64,000 nt of DNA from an uncultured Oscillospiraceae bacterium (GCA_949935795.1 CATLFX010000009.1:1-64000); one strand, 5' to 3'. Counted from the first letter of the stretch, positions 43,558-52,268 are shown. Made by a program: numbers and translations. The notes: generated from the sequence alone by a model not told the origin.

Positions 43558-44622
43558 ATGCCGCCCAAGAAAAAAGCGGACAACTCCGCCATGCAGGAGC
43601 TGAAACGGGACCTGAAGGCGGGCACGCCCAAGTCGGCGTACCTGTTCTACGGGGAGGAGGCCTTTTTGCGGGACTACTACCTGGACCGGCTGAAGGAAGC
43701 CGTCCTGCCCGCCGGGCTGGAGGATTTCAACCTCCACGCCGCCCGGGGAAAGGAGTGCTCCCTCGACTGGATCGAGCAGGCGGTGGACTGCCTGCCCATG
43801 ATGAGCGAGCGCACCCTGGTGACAGTCACCGATTTCGACCTGTTCTCCCAGGGGGAGAAGGGCCGGGACCGGCTGATGGCCCTGCTGTCCGCCCTGCCGG
43901 ACTACTGCACCCTGGTGTTCGTGTACGACCTGATTTCCCCCAAGCTGGACGGGCGGTCCAAGCTGCTGGCCCTGCTGAAAAAGCTGGGGGGCGTGGTGAA
44001 CTTCCAGCGCCAGGACGAGGAGCAGCTCACCGGGTGGATCTGCCGCCAGTTCAAAAAGGCGGGCAAGTCCATCGACACCCGGGACGCGGGCTACCTGGTG
44101 TTCCTGTGCGGGGATTTGATGCACGACCTGGACTCGGAGATCGGCAAGATCGCCGCCTACTGCCCCCACGACAGGGTGACCCGGGCGGACATCGACGCTC
44201 TGGCCGTGCCCAAGGTGGACGCGGTGGTGTTCCGGATGACCGACGCCCTGGCCGCCAAGGATTTCGACAAGGCCGCCTCGGTGCTGGCCGACCTGCTCCA
44301 CAACCGGGAGTCCCCGGTGATGATCCTGTCGGTGATGGGCAAATACTTCCGCCAGCTGTACACCGCCCGGCTGTGCCTGGACGCTGGGAAGGGCAAGGCG
44401 GAGTTCATGGACATGTGGCGCATGGGCGGGGGGTACTTCATGGACCAGCAGGCCCAGCGGCTGCTGGACGGGGCCCGGCGGTTCTCCCCGGCCTGGTGCC
44501 GGTACGCCGTGCGCCGGTGCGCCGAGGCGGACGCCGCGGTGAAATCCGCTCCCAGGGGCCAGGACGGCGAGGTGCTCACCGCCCTGCTGGCGGAGCTGGC
44601 CTCCGGCCGACGGGTGGCCTAG
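43558..44622 (+). CDS. holA: DNA polymerase III subunit delta
   Basis: 354 residues. AYLFYGEEAFLRDYYLDRLKEAV near the N-terminus is the HolA start motif; then SERTLVTVTDFDLF, LVFVYDLISPKLDGRSKLL and a C-terminal helical collar domain. It opens the sliding clamp in the clamp loader. It follows comEC by 21 bases and has ribosome site ggaaagggggc; an ATG at 43537 is less likely. Its stop codon touches a repeat A palindrome. Confidence 0.92.
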   Translation: MPPKKKADNSAMQELKRDLKAGTPKSAYLFYGEEAFLRDYYLDRLKEAVLPAGLEDFNLHAARGKECSLDWIEQAVDCLPMMSERTLVTVTDFDLFSQGEKGRDRLMALLSALPDYCTLVFVYDLISPKLDGRSKLLALLKKLGGVVNFQRQDEEQLTGWICRQFKKAGKSIDTRDAGYLVFLCGDLMHDLDSEIGKIAAYCPHDRVTRADIDALAVPKVDAVVFRMTDALAAKDFDKAASVLADLLHNRESPVMILSVMGKYFRQLYTARLCLDAGKGKAEFMDMWRMGGGYFMDQQAQRLLDGARRFSPAWCRYAVRRCAEADAAVKSAPRGQDGEVLTALLAELASGRRVA

Positions 44623-44623
44623 T

Positions 44624-44668
44624 TCTTTTTCTTGAAAGAAAAAGAACCAAAAAGAACTTTTGATCCGT
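44624..44668 (+). repeat. Repeat A palindrome after holA
   Basis: Palindrome ttctttttcttgaaag/aaaaagaa followed by ccaaaaagaacttttgatcc. Being a stem with a run of T, it can also terminate transcription. The same sequence recurs at 59671 and 62916. Confidence 0.7.
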
Positions 44669-44738
44669 TACCAACAGGGAAATGATTTTCGGATTTCCGC
44701 TCGGCAACGGAACCGCTCTATTTATGGGAGAGTAAATT

Positions 44739-45323
44739 ATGAGGATTCAAGAGGCCATTGTGGTGGAGGGCCGGTACGACAAGGCCGCCCTGGCCGGAGT
44801 GGTGGACACTCTGATCCTGGAGACGGCGGGCTTCGGCGTGTTCAAGGACGGGGAGCGGCTGGCCTTCCTGCGGAAGCTGGCGGAAAAGCGGGGGCTCATC
44901 GTCCTCACCGACTCTGACGGTGCGGGGTTCGTCATCCGGAATTATTTAAAGGGGGCCATCCCAAAGGACCAGCTCAAGCACGCCTACATCCCCGATGTGT
45001 ACGGCAAGGAGCGCCGCAAAAAAGCCCCCGGCAGGGAGGGCAAGCTGGGGGTGGAGGGGATGCCCCCGGAGGTTTTGCGGCAGGCCCTCCTCCGGGCCGG
45101 GGCCACGGTGCTGGACGGGGACGCGCCGGACCGTCCGCAAGGGAACCTGACCCCGGCGGACCTGTTTGCCCTGGGGCTGTCCGGGACCCCGGACGCGGCC
45201 CAGCGGCGGGGGCTGCTTTTAAAACGGCTGGACCTGCCCGAGCACATGAGCGCCAAGGCCCTGCTGGCGGCGCTGAACGCGCTGTATACGCCTGGAGAGC
45301 TGACACAAATATTGAGTTTTTAA
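44739..45323 (+). CDS. rnmV: Ribonuclease M5 (TOPRIM domain)
   Basis: 194 residues. N-terminal TOPRIM domain: EAIVVEGRYDKAAL with the catalytic Glu, LIVLTDSDGAGFVIRNYLKG (Asp-X-Asp) and KHAYIPDVYGKERRKKAPGREGKLGVEGM, a segment characteristic of RNase M5, the maturase of 5S rRNA. The C-terminal half is helical. It follows a non-coding repeat, and its ATG has site gggagagtaaatt. No ksgA, its frequent neighbour, is in this window. Confidence 0.9.
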   Translation: MRIQEAIVVEGRYDKAALAGVVDTLILETAGFGVFKDGERLAFLRKLAEKRGLIVLTDSDGAGFVIRNYLKGAIPKDQLKHAYIPDVYGKERRKKAPGREGKLGVEGMPPEVLRQALLRAGATVLDGDAPDRPQGNLTPADLFALGLSGTPDAAQRRGLLLKRLDLPEHMSAKALLAALNALYTPGELTQILSF

Positions 45324-45357
45324 AATATTATCATATATTATTTCTTTATTTTGATCT

Positions 45358-45385
45358 TTGCTTTATAATAGATTTTTGCTATAAT
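45358..45385 (+). promoter_or_regulatory. Promoter of the AT-rich orphan gene
   Basis: TTGCTT (45358-45363), 16-base spacer, TATAAT (45380-45385), in a strongly AT-rich leader. Confidence 0.5.
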
Positions 45386-45427
45386 ATTTAGGGTCAGTAA
45401 CCAATATATAGAAGGGTTGTATAGCAA

Positions 45428-46255
45428 ATGAAGAAATTGTTGTCTTTACTTGTGTCTTTAACTATCATATGTTCACTTTCTACAGCTTCTTGTGCTTCAG
45501 ATATTGCTCCTGTAATGTCTGACAGCAGAGGAACTGTGCTTGAACCTTTGAAAGATAAAGGTTTTCCGGAGGATTTTTTAGCTCGCAGAACTGATTTACA
45601 ACTTGAAGTTCTATACAATAGATGTAAAGATAAAGATATTTTATATGGTGGCTCTAAAATCTGTTATATGGAAAATGAGCATCGAATCAATTTAGATCCG
45701 TTAGGGACAATTCCAAGTTATGATATGGTATTAGAAATCTCACCCATTTATGATATTGACAATGATCGTTATGGCAATAACACCTATGAGGCATGTAATG
45801 TATATGTATGGTATGAATGGACATCCGGACATCCCGCCGTCAAAAAAACAGATGCCATTGCTGTAAACTGGGATCCGAGTGTTTGGACATATGCTAACGA
45901 ATTTCAACACGTAGATTATTCAAACGAATGGACAGAGTATTTCAGGCAAGACCGTGCGTCAAATGCAAATCAGGGTGGGCTTGGATACTATGCGTATCTT
46001 AATGTCTATGGTTCCAAACTAATTGGAAGCACTGTATTTAAACTGCGTCCAGCATCGTCTCCGATGTATCCTGCAGGGTCTATTGACCCTCATAAAACGT
46101 CCCAGATCAGTGTAAACTATGTCCATGATGCAAACCCGCTTCTTGTACAGGGTGTGTCACTTTCTAATTCCACATTTGGCGTTTCTATTGACTTTGGCCT
46201 ATTTGCTGATGAGGCATCTGATACGTTTACTACTTTTTACAAGTTTAACCCTTAA
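45428..46255 (+). CDS. AT-rich secreted orphan protein
   Basis: 275 residues with a classical signal peptide (MKKLLSLLVSLTIICSL, cut near CAS-D). The mature part is beta-prone and aromatic/Asn/Asp-rich (YVWYEWTSGHP, AVNWDPSVWTYANEFQHVDYSNEW). No known family comes to mind; the pattern suggests a small exported or cell-surface protein. Codons are A/T-ending (aaa, gat, tat), very unlike its neighbours, which points to recent acquisition. It has its own promoter and an exact terminator, so it is a self-contained cassette without a visible partner. Confidence 0.8.
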   Translation: MKKLLSLLVSLTIICSLSTASCASDIAPVMSDSRGTVLEPLKDKGFPEDFLARRTDLQLEVLYNRCKDKDILYGGSKICYMENEHRINLDPLGTIPSYDMVLEISPIYDIDNDRYGNNTYEACNVYVWYEWTSGHPAVKKTDAIAVNWDPSVWTYANEFQHVDYSNEWTEYFRQDRASNANQGGLGYYAYLNVYGSKLIGSTVFKLRPASSPMYPAGSIDPHKTSQISVNYVHDANPLLVQGVSLSNSTFGVSIDFGLFADEASDTFTTFYKFNP

Positions 46256-46277
46256 ATACTAATTCAGCAGAAACGAA

Positions 46278-46320
46278 AAAGGGAGCAAACCAAAACATTT
46301 TGCTTTGGTTTGCTCCCTTT
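46278..46320 (+). terminator. Strong terminator after the orphan gene
   Basis: Arms aaagggagcaaaccaaa (46278-46294) and tttggtttgctcccttt (46304-46320), perfect over 17 bp. Confidence 0.9.
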
Positions 46321-46490
46321 CTACTGGATGCTATTCAGTCCCTCATACAGCTCCTTGTCCTCCCCGAACTCCACTTGGCCAGTTCCTCCACCCACTCCAG
46401 CTTCACGTCCCAGCCGGGGGTGAGGCGGAGTTTTTTCGTCCAGTAATCAAACCGCTCCCGGAGCTTCTCCCGGTCGATGGGTGTGCTCAT
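46321..46490 (-). pseudogene. Remnant of a small gene next to rpiB
   Basis: A frame from ATG 46490 (overlapping the rpiB stop, so coupled) reads MSTPIDREKLRERFDYWTKK, then LRLTPGWDVKLEWVEELAK, then runs out of sense as SSGRTRSCMRD and stops at 46335. One frame shift away the same DNA reads VEFGEDKELYEGLNSIQ and stops at 46321, which looks like a natural acidic C-terminus. This suggests an internal deletion plus frameshift in a once longer gene. The short form could still be expressed. Confidence 0.5.
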
Positions 46491-46924
46491 TGCTCCGCCT
46501 CCATCATCTTGTCAATCCGGCGCTGGTGGCGGCCTCCTTCAAATTCAGTGGACAGGAACACGTCCAGAATCCGCTCGGCCAGATTGCCCCCGGTGACCCC
46601 CGCCCCCATGGCCAGCATATTGGCGTCGTTGTGGCGGCGGGTCATCTCGGCGGACAGGGTCTCGTGACACAGGGCGCACCGCACCCCTTTTACCTTGTTG
46701 GCCGTCATGGACATGCCGATGCCGGTGGTGCACAGCACCACGCCTCTCTCACAGGTCCCGTCCGCCACCAGCTTGGCGGCGGCAATGCCGAAGTCCGGGT
46801 AGTCGCAGCTCTCCGTACTGTGGGCGCCGCAGTCGGCGACCTCATGGCCCAACTCGGCAAGATGGGCTTTCAAACGCTCCTTCAGCTCAAAAGCCCCGTG
46901 GTCGCAGGCGATGGAAATTTTCAT
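46487..46924 (-). CDS. rpiB: Ribose-5-phosphate isomerase B
   Basis: 145 residues from ATG 46924. It starts MKISIACDHGAFELKERL, with active-site Cys in VVLCTTGIGMSMTANKVKGVRCAL and SRRHNDAN-type segment TRRHNDANMLAMG; all RpiB hallmarks. It interconverts ribose- and ribulose-5-phosphate. The site ggaggctctgaagat precedes it. It lies 19 bases after a PHP phosphatase gene, probably in one operon with the remnant gene downstream. Confidence 0.94.
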   Translation of the reverse strand: MKISIACDHGAFELKERLKAHLAELGHEVADCGAHSTESCDYPDFGIAAAKLVADGTCERGVVLCTTGIGMSMTANKVKGVRCALCHETLSAEMTRRHNDANMLAMGAGVTGGNLAERILDVFLSTEFEGGRHQRRIDKMMEAEQ

Positions 46925-46943
46925 ATCTTCAGAGCCTCCTCTG

Positions 46944-47759
46944 TCAAAGCTTGTGGAGCACCGGCTTCCGGCGCTCATAGGTGGTCACATGGTCAAACCC
47001 CGCCGCTTTCAGCATGTCAAGGGCTTCCGGGATACCCTTGGCCACGTCCTCGGGCCGGTGGGCGTCCGCTCCCACGGTGATCAGCCTGCCCCCGCACTCC
47101 CTGAACCAGGCCAGCAGGGGGGGCCAGGAGTCCAGGTCCCGCCCGGTCCAGACATTCACTTCCATGGCGTGGTCCGTGCGGGCAATCTCGGTGAAAATCG
47201 CCCGGACCCGCTCCTCGTAATCCGCCATGGACAGATATATTCCGTCATTGCGGATGTACCGCAGGGGATAGCTGATGTGGGCCAGACTGTCGTAGCAGTC
47301 CGGCATTTGGGTCACCAGGGTCCAGGTGTGGTCCAGGGTGGACTCCATGGCCCGGCGGGCCAGCGGCCCGTCCCCCCGGTAGCTGGTCATGTCCAGCAGG
47401 TCGTTGTTGTGAAAGCCAATCCAGTTGTGGAGGGAGCCCAGCACAAAATCCAGCTCCTCCCCGCCCTGGGCCAGAGCCTCCCGCGCGGCATGGGGATCGT
47501 ATGGGGCCGAGCCCAGCTCCAGCCCCAGCCGGAGGATAAGCTTGTCCCCCAGCGCCTCCTTGGCCGTTCGGTACTGCTTCAAAGCGGCGGGCCAATCGAA
47601 GGGAGCGGCGGGAAAGCCGTCGTAATCCAGCAGATCATGATGGTCGGAGACACAGAATTCACGCAGGCCAGCATTGATGGCGGCGCGGGCGTTGTCCAGC
47701 AGTTCCGCCTTGCTGTCCGGGGAGATTTTTGTATGGCTGTGGATGTCGCATAAATACAT
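46944..47759 (-). CDS. PHP-family phosphatase (histidinol-phosphatase-like)
   Basis: 271 residues. Metal-binding motifs of the PHP fold: DIHSHTKISPD at the start, SDHHDLLDYDGFP, GLELGSA, FVLGSLHNWIGF, LAHISYPLRY and VGADAHRPEDVAKG. This resembles HisK/HisJ histidinol-phosphatase. No other histidine genes are nearby, so another phosphoester substrate is possible. It is the first gene of a unit with rpiB. Confidence 0.85.
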   Translation of the reverse strand: MYLCDIHSHTKISPDSKAELLDNARAAINAGLREFCVSDHHDLLDYDGFPAAPFDWPAALKQYRTAKEALGDKLILRLGLELGSAPYDPHAAREALAQGGEELDFVLGSLHNWIGFHNNDLLDMTSYRGDGPLARRAMESTLDHTWTLVTQMPDCYDSLAHISYPLRYIRNDGIYLSMADYEERVRAIFTEIARTDHAMEVNVWTGRDLDSWPPLLAWFRECGGRLITVGADAHRPEDVAKGIPEALDMLKAAGFDHVTTYERRKPVLHKL

Positions 47760-47780
47760 GTTTAAGTCACCTCGTAAAAT

Positions 47781-48016
47781 CGCCCTTAAAAACTAAATCG
47801 GAGCCCAGCGAAGCGGGTTCGATTTGGACTTGTAGACGCAGCGAAATGAGCGAGCTTGCGGCAAAGCCGGAAGCAAGGGATATGGAGCTTGCGTTTTAAA
47901 AACGCCCTTGAAAACCAAATCGGAGCCCAGCGAAGCGGGTTCGATTTGGACCTGTAGACGCAGCGAAATGAGCGAGCTTGCGGCAAAGCCGGAAGCGAGG
48001 GATATGGAGCTTGCGT
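47781..48016 (-). repeat. Tandem repeat B, two copies
   Basis: Two direct copies with a period of 122 bases, the first starting cgcccttaaaaac (47781), the second cgcccttgaaaac (47903). They share ggagcccagcgaagcgggtt, gcgaaatgagcgagcttgcg and ggatatggagcttgcgt, and differ at a handful of positions. Part of each copy also occurs inverted at 8330-8440. The second copy abuts the stop of the PMT gene. Confidence 0.8.
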
Positions 48017-50278
48017 CTACAGGGGCCAGCTGGGGAACCAGCGCAGAAAGTACTGGCTGTACCATGTGGGCACATACAGGCCGATGAGCTCCGGGTAGAA
48101 TACCGCGTACAAAACCACGGCATACCCGGTGAAGCCGTACACCGCCAGCCGGTATCCCCGGCGTTTGCGCTCCATGATGTCGTCCATCAGGTAAGCGATG
48201 GCGAAGCACAGAAACAGCACCGTGGGGAAGTAGTGGTAGGCGAACAGGATGCGCCCGATGGGCAGCCAGGGCACAAACTGGGACAGAATGGCGATGAGGA
48301 TGAACAACCCCTTGCCGCACTTGCGCCGCACGGTCTGGATGGCCACGGCAAAAAAGGACAGCAGCCCCAGCCAGGATACCAAAGGGTTGTTGAAGGAGGC
48401 GAACAGGCTCTTGAACCCCTCCACGTCCAGGTCCCGGTAGTACAGGATGGGCCGCCCGTCGAAAATCCACTGATACCAGTAGGACTCGTAGGGGTGGGGC
48501 GTGTGGACCCCCTGGTGGTAGGTGAACATGAAGTGCTGGTTTTGCAGCATGATGTCCACCGGGTCGGCAGTGTTTTTCAGCACGTCAAAGAAGCTTTGCG
48601 GATTGCCCTCCGTCCCCGGCTGGGCCGCGGCGGCCAGATGCTGGGGCAGCTGGGTAAAGGGCCAGGACAGGCACTGCTGGACCATGCCCCAGAATCCCGC
48701 CGTGTTTCCACGGGCCGCGGCGTAGGGGAAATAGGATATGGTGTAAATACAGATGGGAATCAATACAAAGAATAATACGGACAGCAGTGTGGTTCCCACC
48801 ACGTGGACGGTGAAGGAGGGCACCTCCGGCCGCTCCCAGGGGGGCGCGGTCTCCAGGAACATGGCCTGGGCGACGTCCTCCCGAACCTCCGGGGGCGCGG
48901 CCTGGAGCCGGGCCTGGTTTTCCGCCTCCCGCCAGTCCCCCGCTTTGAAGATCATGCCCAGCAGCCACAGTAGGGCCAGCCCCGCCCCGGCGTATACCAC
49001 CGTCCACTTGGAGGCGCAGCCGATTCCCCAGAACAGGCCGCTCAAAAACAGGGGCAGGATGTAGTGCCGCAGCTTTTTCCCCGCCGGCACCGCCAGCCAG
49101 CGGTACATGAAGTAATACGAAACCAGGATGAAGAACACGCCATAGGTATCGATGGTGGCGATGCGGGTCTGCACCAGGTGCATGAAGTCGAAGGTGAACA
49201 GGGCCGTGCCGCACAGGGCCACCGGGGTCTTGCCGAACAGGTTTTTCAGGAAAATATACAGGATGGGCACCATCAGCACCCCGAACAAAGTGCCCATGAA
49301 CCGCCAGCCGAAAGGCACCATGCCGAAAATCATGACGCCGACGGACAAGATCAGCTTGCCCAGGGGCGGGTGGGACACCTCGTAGGGATAGACGTTGTTC
49401 AAATGCTCCAGCGCCGTGCGGGGGTGGTAGATCTCGTCGAAATAGGAGGAATTCATATAGGTTGATTTGGCGGTCCACTCCTCCCGCTCGTCAAACAGGG
49501 CCCGGGCCCCCTCGTCGGCAAAATCGGGAAACTGCGGGGTATCCATATTCCACAGGGCCAGCTCCGCCATCCAAAGGCCCTCCTCCCGGGGGGCGCTGGC
49601 GGCGGTGACGCGGAAGCGGGAGGCGGTGATGGGGCCCAGGGGTTCGCTGTTCAGGTTTTTGTTGTCAGCGGTCATCTCCAGGCCGTTTTGGTCCACATTG
49701 CCCGTCAGGTCCAGCACCTTCCATTTAAACAGGGAATTGTAGGGCTGTTCGGGACGGATGCTCCGCCAGGTGCCGTCCTCCTCCTCCCACTCCAGGGTGT
49801 AGTACCCGGTGCCCAGGGAGGTGAAGTAGGACACCTTGTCCACTGTCACCGGCTGATCGTAGGAAAATTCATAGGCATCCCCCTGCTGGAACTTGACCAC
49901 GCTCTGGGGCCCGGACAGATTGCCCAGCCGGAAGAAAGCGGTGAAGGCGTACGCCGCCGTCAGCAGCAGAATGGGCAGAATATCGCCGCGCTCCATGGGG
50001 TGGCAGGGCAGAGCGAGGGTCAGCCGGGTGCGCTTGGCCCGCTCCTCCGCCATGGCGATCCACTCCAGGCTGTGGGGCCGGGGGCGGAGACAGAGCCAGT
50101 AGTAGACGAAAAAGGCGGCGCACACCGCCAACGCCGGGATGCACCAGGCAAAGGCGGGGGACAGGTTGGTAAAAAACCAGGAGATCCCTTTTGCCGCCGC
50201 CTTCAAGGCCCCCTGAAAAGTGAGCGGGGCGCTCTCCTCCGGGGCGGCCGAGGCGGTCAGTGCCAATAAATTTATCAT
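48017..50278 (-). CDS. PMT-family protein O-mannosyltransferase-like glycosyltransferase
   Basis: About 753 residues, polytopic, GT39 family. The first loop holds the acidic pair in YFDEIYHPRTALEHL followed by SHPPLGKLI. Many helices follow (RFMGTLFGVLMVPILYIFL, YGVFFILVSYYFMYRWL, VYAGAGLALLWLLGMIF). Between the first helices and that loop lies an insert of roughly 130 residues (about 85-215), beta-rich (YTLEWEEEDGTWRS..., ASRFRVTAASAP...GLWMAELALWN), like a galactose-binding/F5-8C fold facing outward. I start at ATG 50278 (site tggaggccgca). It probably moves a sugar from a polyprenyl phosphate to an extracellular acceptor. Confidence 0.85.
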   Translation of the reverse strand: MINLLALTASAAPEESAPLTFQGALKAAAKGISWFFTNLSPAFAWCIPALAVCAAFFVYYWLCLRPRPHSLEWIAMAEERAKRTRLTLALPCHPMERGDILPILLLTAAYAFTAFFRLGNLSGPQSVVKFQQGDAYEFSYDQPVTVDKVSYFTSLGTGYYTLEWEEEDGTWRSIRPEQPYNSLFKWKVLDLTGNVDQNGLEMTADNKNLNSEPLGPITASRFRVTAASAPREEGLWMAELALWNMDTPQFPDFADEGARALFDEREEWTAKSTYMNSSYFDEIYHPRTALEHLNNVYPYEVSHPPLGKLILSVGVMIFGMVPFGWRFMGTLFGVLMVPILYIFLKNLFGKTPVALCGTALFTFDFMHLVQTRIATIDTYGVFFILVSYYFMYRWLAVPAGKKLRHYILPLFLSGLFWGIGCASKWTVVYAGAGLALLWLLGMIFKAGDWREAENQARLQAAPPEVREDVAQAMFLETAPPWERPEVPSFTVHVVGTTLLSVLFFVLIPICIYTISYFPYAAARGNTAGFWGMVQQCLSWPFTQLPQHLAAAAQPGTEGNPQSFFDVLKNTADPVDIMLQNQHFMFTYHQGVHTPHPYESYWYQWIFDGRPILYYRDLDVEGFKSLFASFNNPLVSWLGLLSFFAVAIQTVRRKCGKGLFILIAILSQFVPWLPIGRILFAYHYFPTVLFLCFAIAYLMDDIMERKRRGYRLAVYGFTGYAVVLYAVFYPELIGLYVPTWYSQYFLRWFPSWPL

Positions 50279-50491
50279 TGCGGCCTCCATGCGCTTGACG
50301 CGCTCAAATCCGTGATTGGGCAAAAATGCCGATACATTGATATGATACTACGAACGGGCGGGAAAAGAAAGCCCTTTTTTCATCTTGCACCGAAACAGGC
50401 AACTCCTTTCAGCAGTCCTGGAGGCTGTGTGCGAAAACCGGGGCGGTTTTTGGCGCGGGCCCACATTCACATTTAATTTACAACTGAACTA

Positions 50492-50520
50492 TTGACATTT
50501 TGAGGGGGTGGTGGTAGATT
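50492..50520 (+). promoter_or_regulatory. Promoter of the hrcA operon
   Basis: TTGACA (50492-50497), 17-base spacer, TAGATT (50515-50520), immediately before the CIRCE operator. Confidence 0.75.
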
Positions 50521-50524
50521 ATCT

Positions 50525-50551
50525 TTAGCACTCAGGGACAATGAGTGCTAA
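50525..50551 (+). promoter_or_regulatory. CIRCE operator (HrcA binding site)
   Basis: The perfect inverted repeat ttagcactc-N9-gagtgctaa is the CIRCE element bound by HrcA. It sits just after the -10, so HrcA should repress its own operon (hrcA, grpE, dnaK, dnaJ) until heat or unfolded proteins titrate its helper chaperonin. Confidence 0.97.
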
Positions 50552-50573
50552 ACCCCGGAGAGGAGGCGGTCCC

Positions 50574-51638
50574 TTGGAGCTGTCCGAGCGAAAGAAGAAA
50601 ATTCTGCGCGCCGTGGTGGAAAGCTATATCCAGACGGCGGAGCCGGTGGGCTCCAAGGCGCTGGCGCAGATGGCGGGACTGAAGGTGTCCTCCGCCACCA
50701 TCCGCAACGAGCTGGCCGACCTGACGGAGCTGGGCTATTTGGAACAGCCCCACACCTCCGCCGGGCGGGTTCCCTCCCCCCAGGGCTACCGGCTGTATGT
50801 CAACGAGCTGATGGAGGAGCAGCGGCTGAGCCTGGAGGAGACTCGCCAGATCAACGACGCGCTGCACCTGAAAATGCGGGAGCTGGACAAGGTCATTGAC
50901 CAGGCGGGACGCATGGTGTCCCAGCTGACCAACTACCCCGCTTTCGCCCTCACCGAGGGGGCGCGGCGGCTGACCATCCGGCGGTTTGACCTGATCCTGG
51001 TGGACTCCGCCTCCTTCATCGCCGTGGTGATGACGGACAGCAGCGTGGTGAAAAACAAGCTGTTCCGCCTCCCCGCCGAGCTGTCCGAACCCCAATTGCA
51101 GCTGCTCACCACTCTGTTGAACACCGCGTTCGTGGGCAAGACCCTGGACCAGCTCACCCCGGAGCTGATGCGGGTGGCCGAGCACGCGGCGGGCAGCTCC
51201 TACGGGCTCATCTCACTGGTGGTGTCCTTCGCCATGGAGGTGCTGGACGGCCTGGAAAACGGCGCGGTGTACACCGCCGGGGCCAGCCACATCCTGGACC
51301 ACCCCGAGTACCAGGACGTGGGCAAGGCCCAGAAGCTGATGAGCTACCTGTCTGAGGACCGCTCCCTGGCCCAGGCGCTGGCCCTGCCCGCCCTGGATGG
51401 GGACGACACCAAAATTCTCATCGGCCCGGAAAACGTGGCCGAGGAGCTGAAGGACACCAGCGTGGTGCTGGCAAGCTACGACATCGGGGACGGCATGAAA
51501 GGGGTCATCGGCGTGGTGGGTCCCACCCGGATGGATTACGCCAAGGTGGCCGCCAAGCTGTCCTATGTGGCGGACGGGCTGTCCAAGCTGTTCGGACAGC
51601 CGGAGCTGCCCCCCAGCGCCCCGGAAAAGGAGGAATAA
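50574..51638 (+). CDS. hrcA: Heat-inducible transcription repressor HrcA
   Basis: 354 residues. An N-terminal winged helix, MELSERKKKILRAVVESYIQ...VGSKALA and KVSSATIRNELADLTELGYLEQPHTSAGRVPS, binds CIRCE; the rest is the dimerisation/inserted domain. I start at TTG 50574 because gaggagg lies seven bases before it and homologues begin here; the ATG at 50541 lies inside the CIRCE and lacks a site. Auto-repressed through CIRCE. Confidence 0.95.
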   Translation: MELSERKKKILRAVVESYIQTAEPVGSKALAQMAGLKVSSATIRNELADLTELGYLEQPHTSAGRVPSPQGYRLYVNELMEEQRLSLEETRQINDALHLKMRELDKVIDQAGRMVSQLTNYPAFALTEGARRLTIRRFDLILVDSASFIAVVMTDSSVVKNKLFRLPAELSEPQLQLLTTLLNTAFVGKTLDQLTPELMRVAEHAAGSSYGLISLVVSFAMEVLDGLENGAVYTAGASHILDHPEYQDVGKAQKLMSYLSEDRSLAQALALPALDGDDTKILIGPENVAEELKDTSVVLASYDIGDGMKGVIGVVGPTRMDYAKVAAKLSYVADGLSKLFGQPELPPSAPEKEE

Positions 51639-51644
51639 ACGCCA

Positions 51645-52268
51645 ATGGCTGAGGAAATGAAAAAAGAAAATCCCGTCCCGGAGGAAGAGCTGGACGAGAC
51701 CGCCGGGGCCCCCGAACAGGAAACCGCCGGGGAAGCGGTAGAGACTCCCGAGACGGAGGAGGCCCCTGAGGCCGCTGAGGAAGAAGCTTCCGAGCCCAGG
51801 GCAAAGGGCTTTTTCGGGAAGGGCAAAAAGGAGCCCAAGAAGGACCAGGGCCAGCTGCTGGCCGAAGCGGCGGACAAATACCTGCGCCTGGCGGCGGAGT
51901 ACGACAACTACCGCAAGCGCACCGCCAAGGAGAAGGAAAACGCCTGGTCCGAGGCCAAGGCCCAGACTGTGGCGGCGTTCCTCCCCGTGTACGACAACCT
52001 GGAGCGGGCCCTCAGGCAGGAGACTGCCGACGAGGCGTACAAAAAGGGCGTGGAGATGACCATGAAGGGTCTCCAGGACGCACTGACCAATCTGGGGGTG
52101 GAGGTCATTCCCGCCCTGGGCGAGACCTTCGACCCCAACCGCCACAACGCCGTGATGCACTGCGACGACCCGGAGGCCGGAGAGAACACCATTGTGGAGG
52201 TGTTCCAGCAGGGCTTCCTGTGCGGAGAAAAGGTCATTCGGTTCTCTATGGTAAAAGTTGCAAACTGA
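51645..52268 (+). CDS. grpE: Nucleotide exchange factor GrpE
   Basis: 207 residues. A long acidic, low-complexity N-terminus (PEEELDETAGAPEQETAG...), then the coiled coil LAEAADKYLRLAAEYDNYRKRTAKEKE and C-terminal beta domain with EVIPALGETFDPNRHNAVM. It releases ADP from DnaK. The start follows aaggaggaataaacgcca, six bases after hrcA. Its TGA stop (52266-52268) is formed by the first bases of a dispersed repeat C. Confidence 0.93.
   Translation: MAEEMKKENPVPEEELDETAGAPEQETAGEAVETPETEEAPEAAEEEASEPRAKGFFGKGKKEPKKDQGQLLAEAADKYLRLAAEYDNYRKRTAKEKENAWSEAKAQTVAAFLPVYDNLERALRQETADEAYKKGVEMTMKGLQDALTNLGVEVIPALGETFDPNRHNAVMHCDDPEAGENTIVEVFQQGFLCGEKVIRFSMVKVAN

Noticed and set aside
47781..48016. Possible CRISPR array.
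   Set aside because: There are only two copies, the period is 122 bases with no unique spacers, and no cas genes are near.
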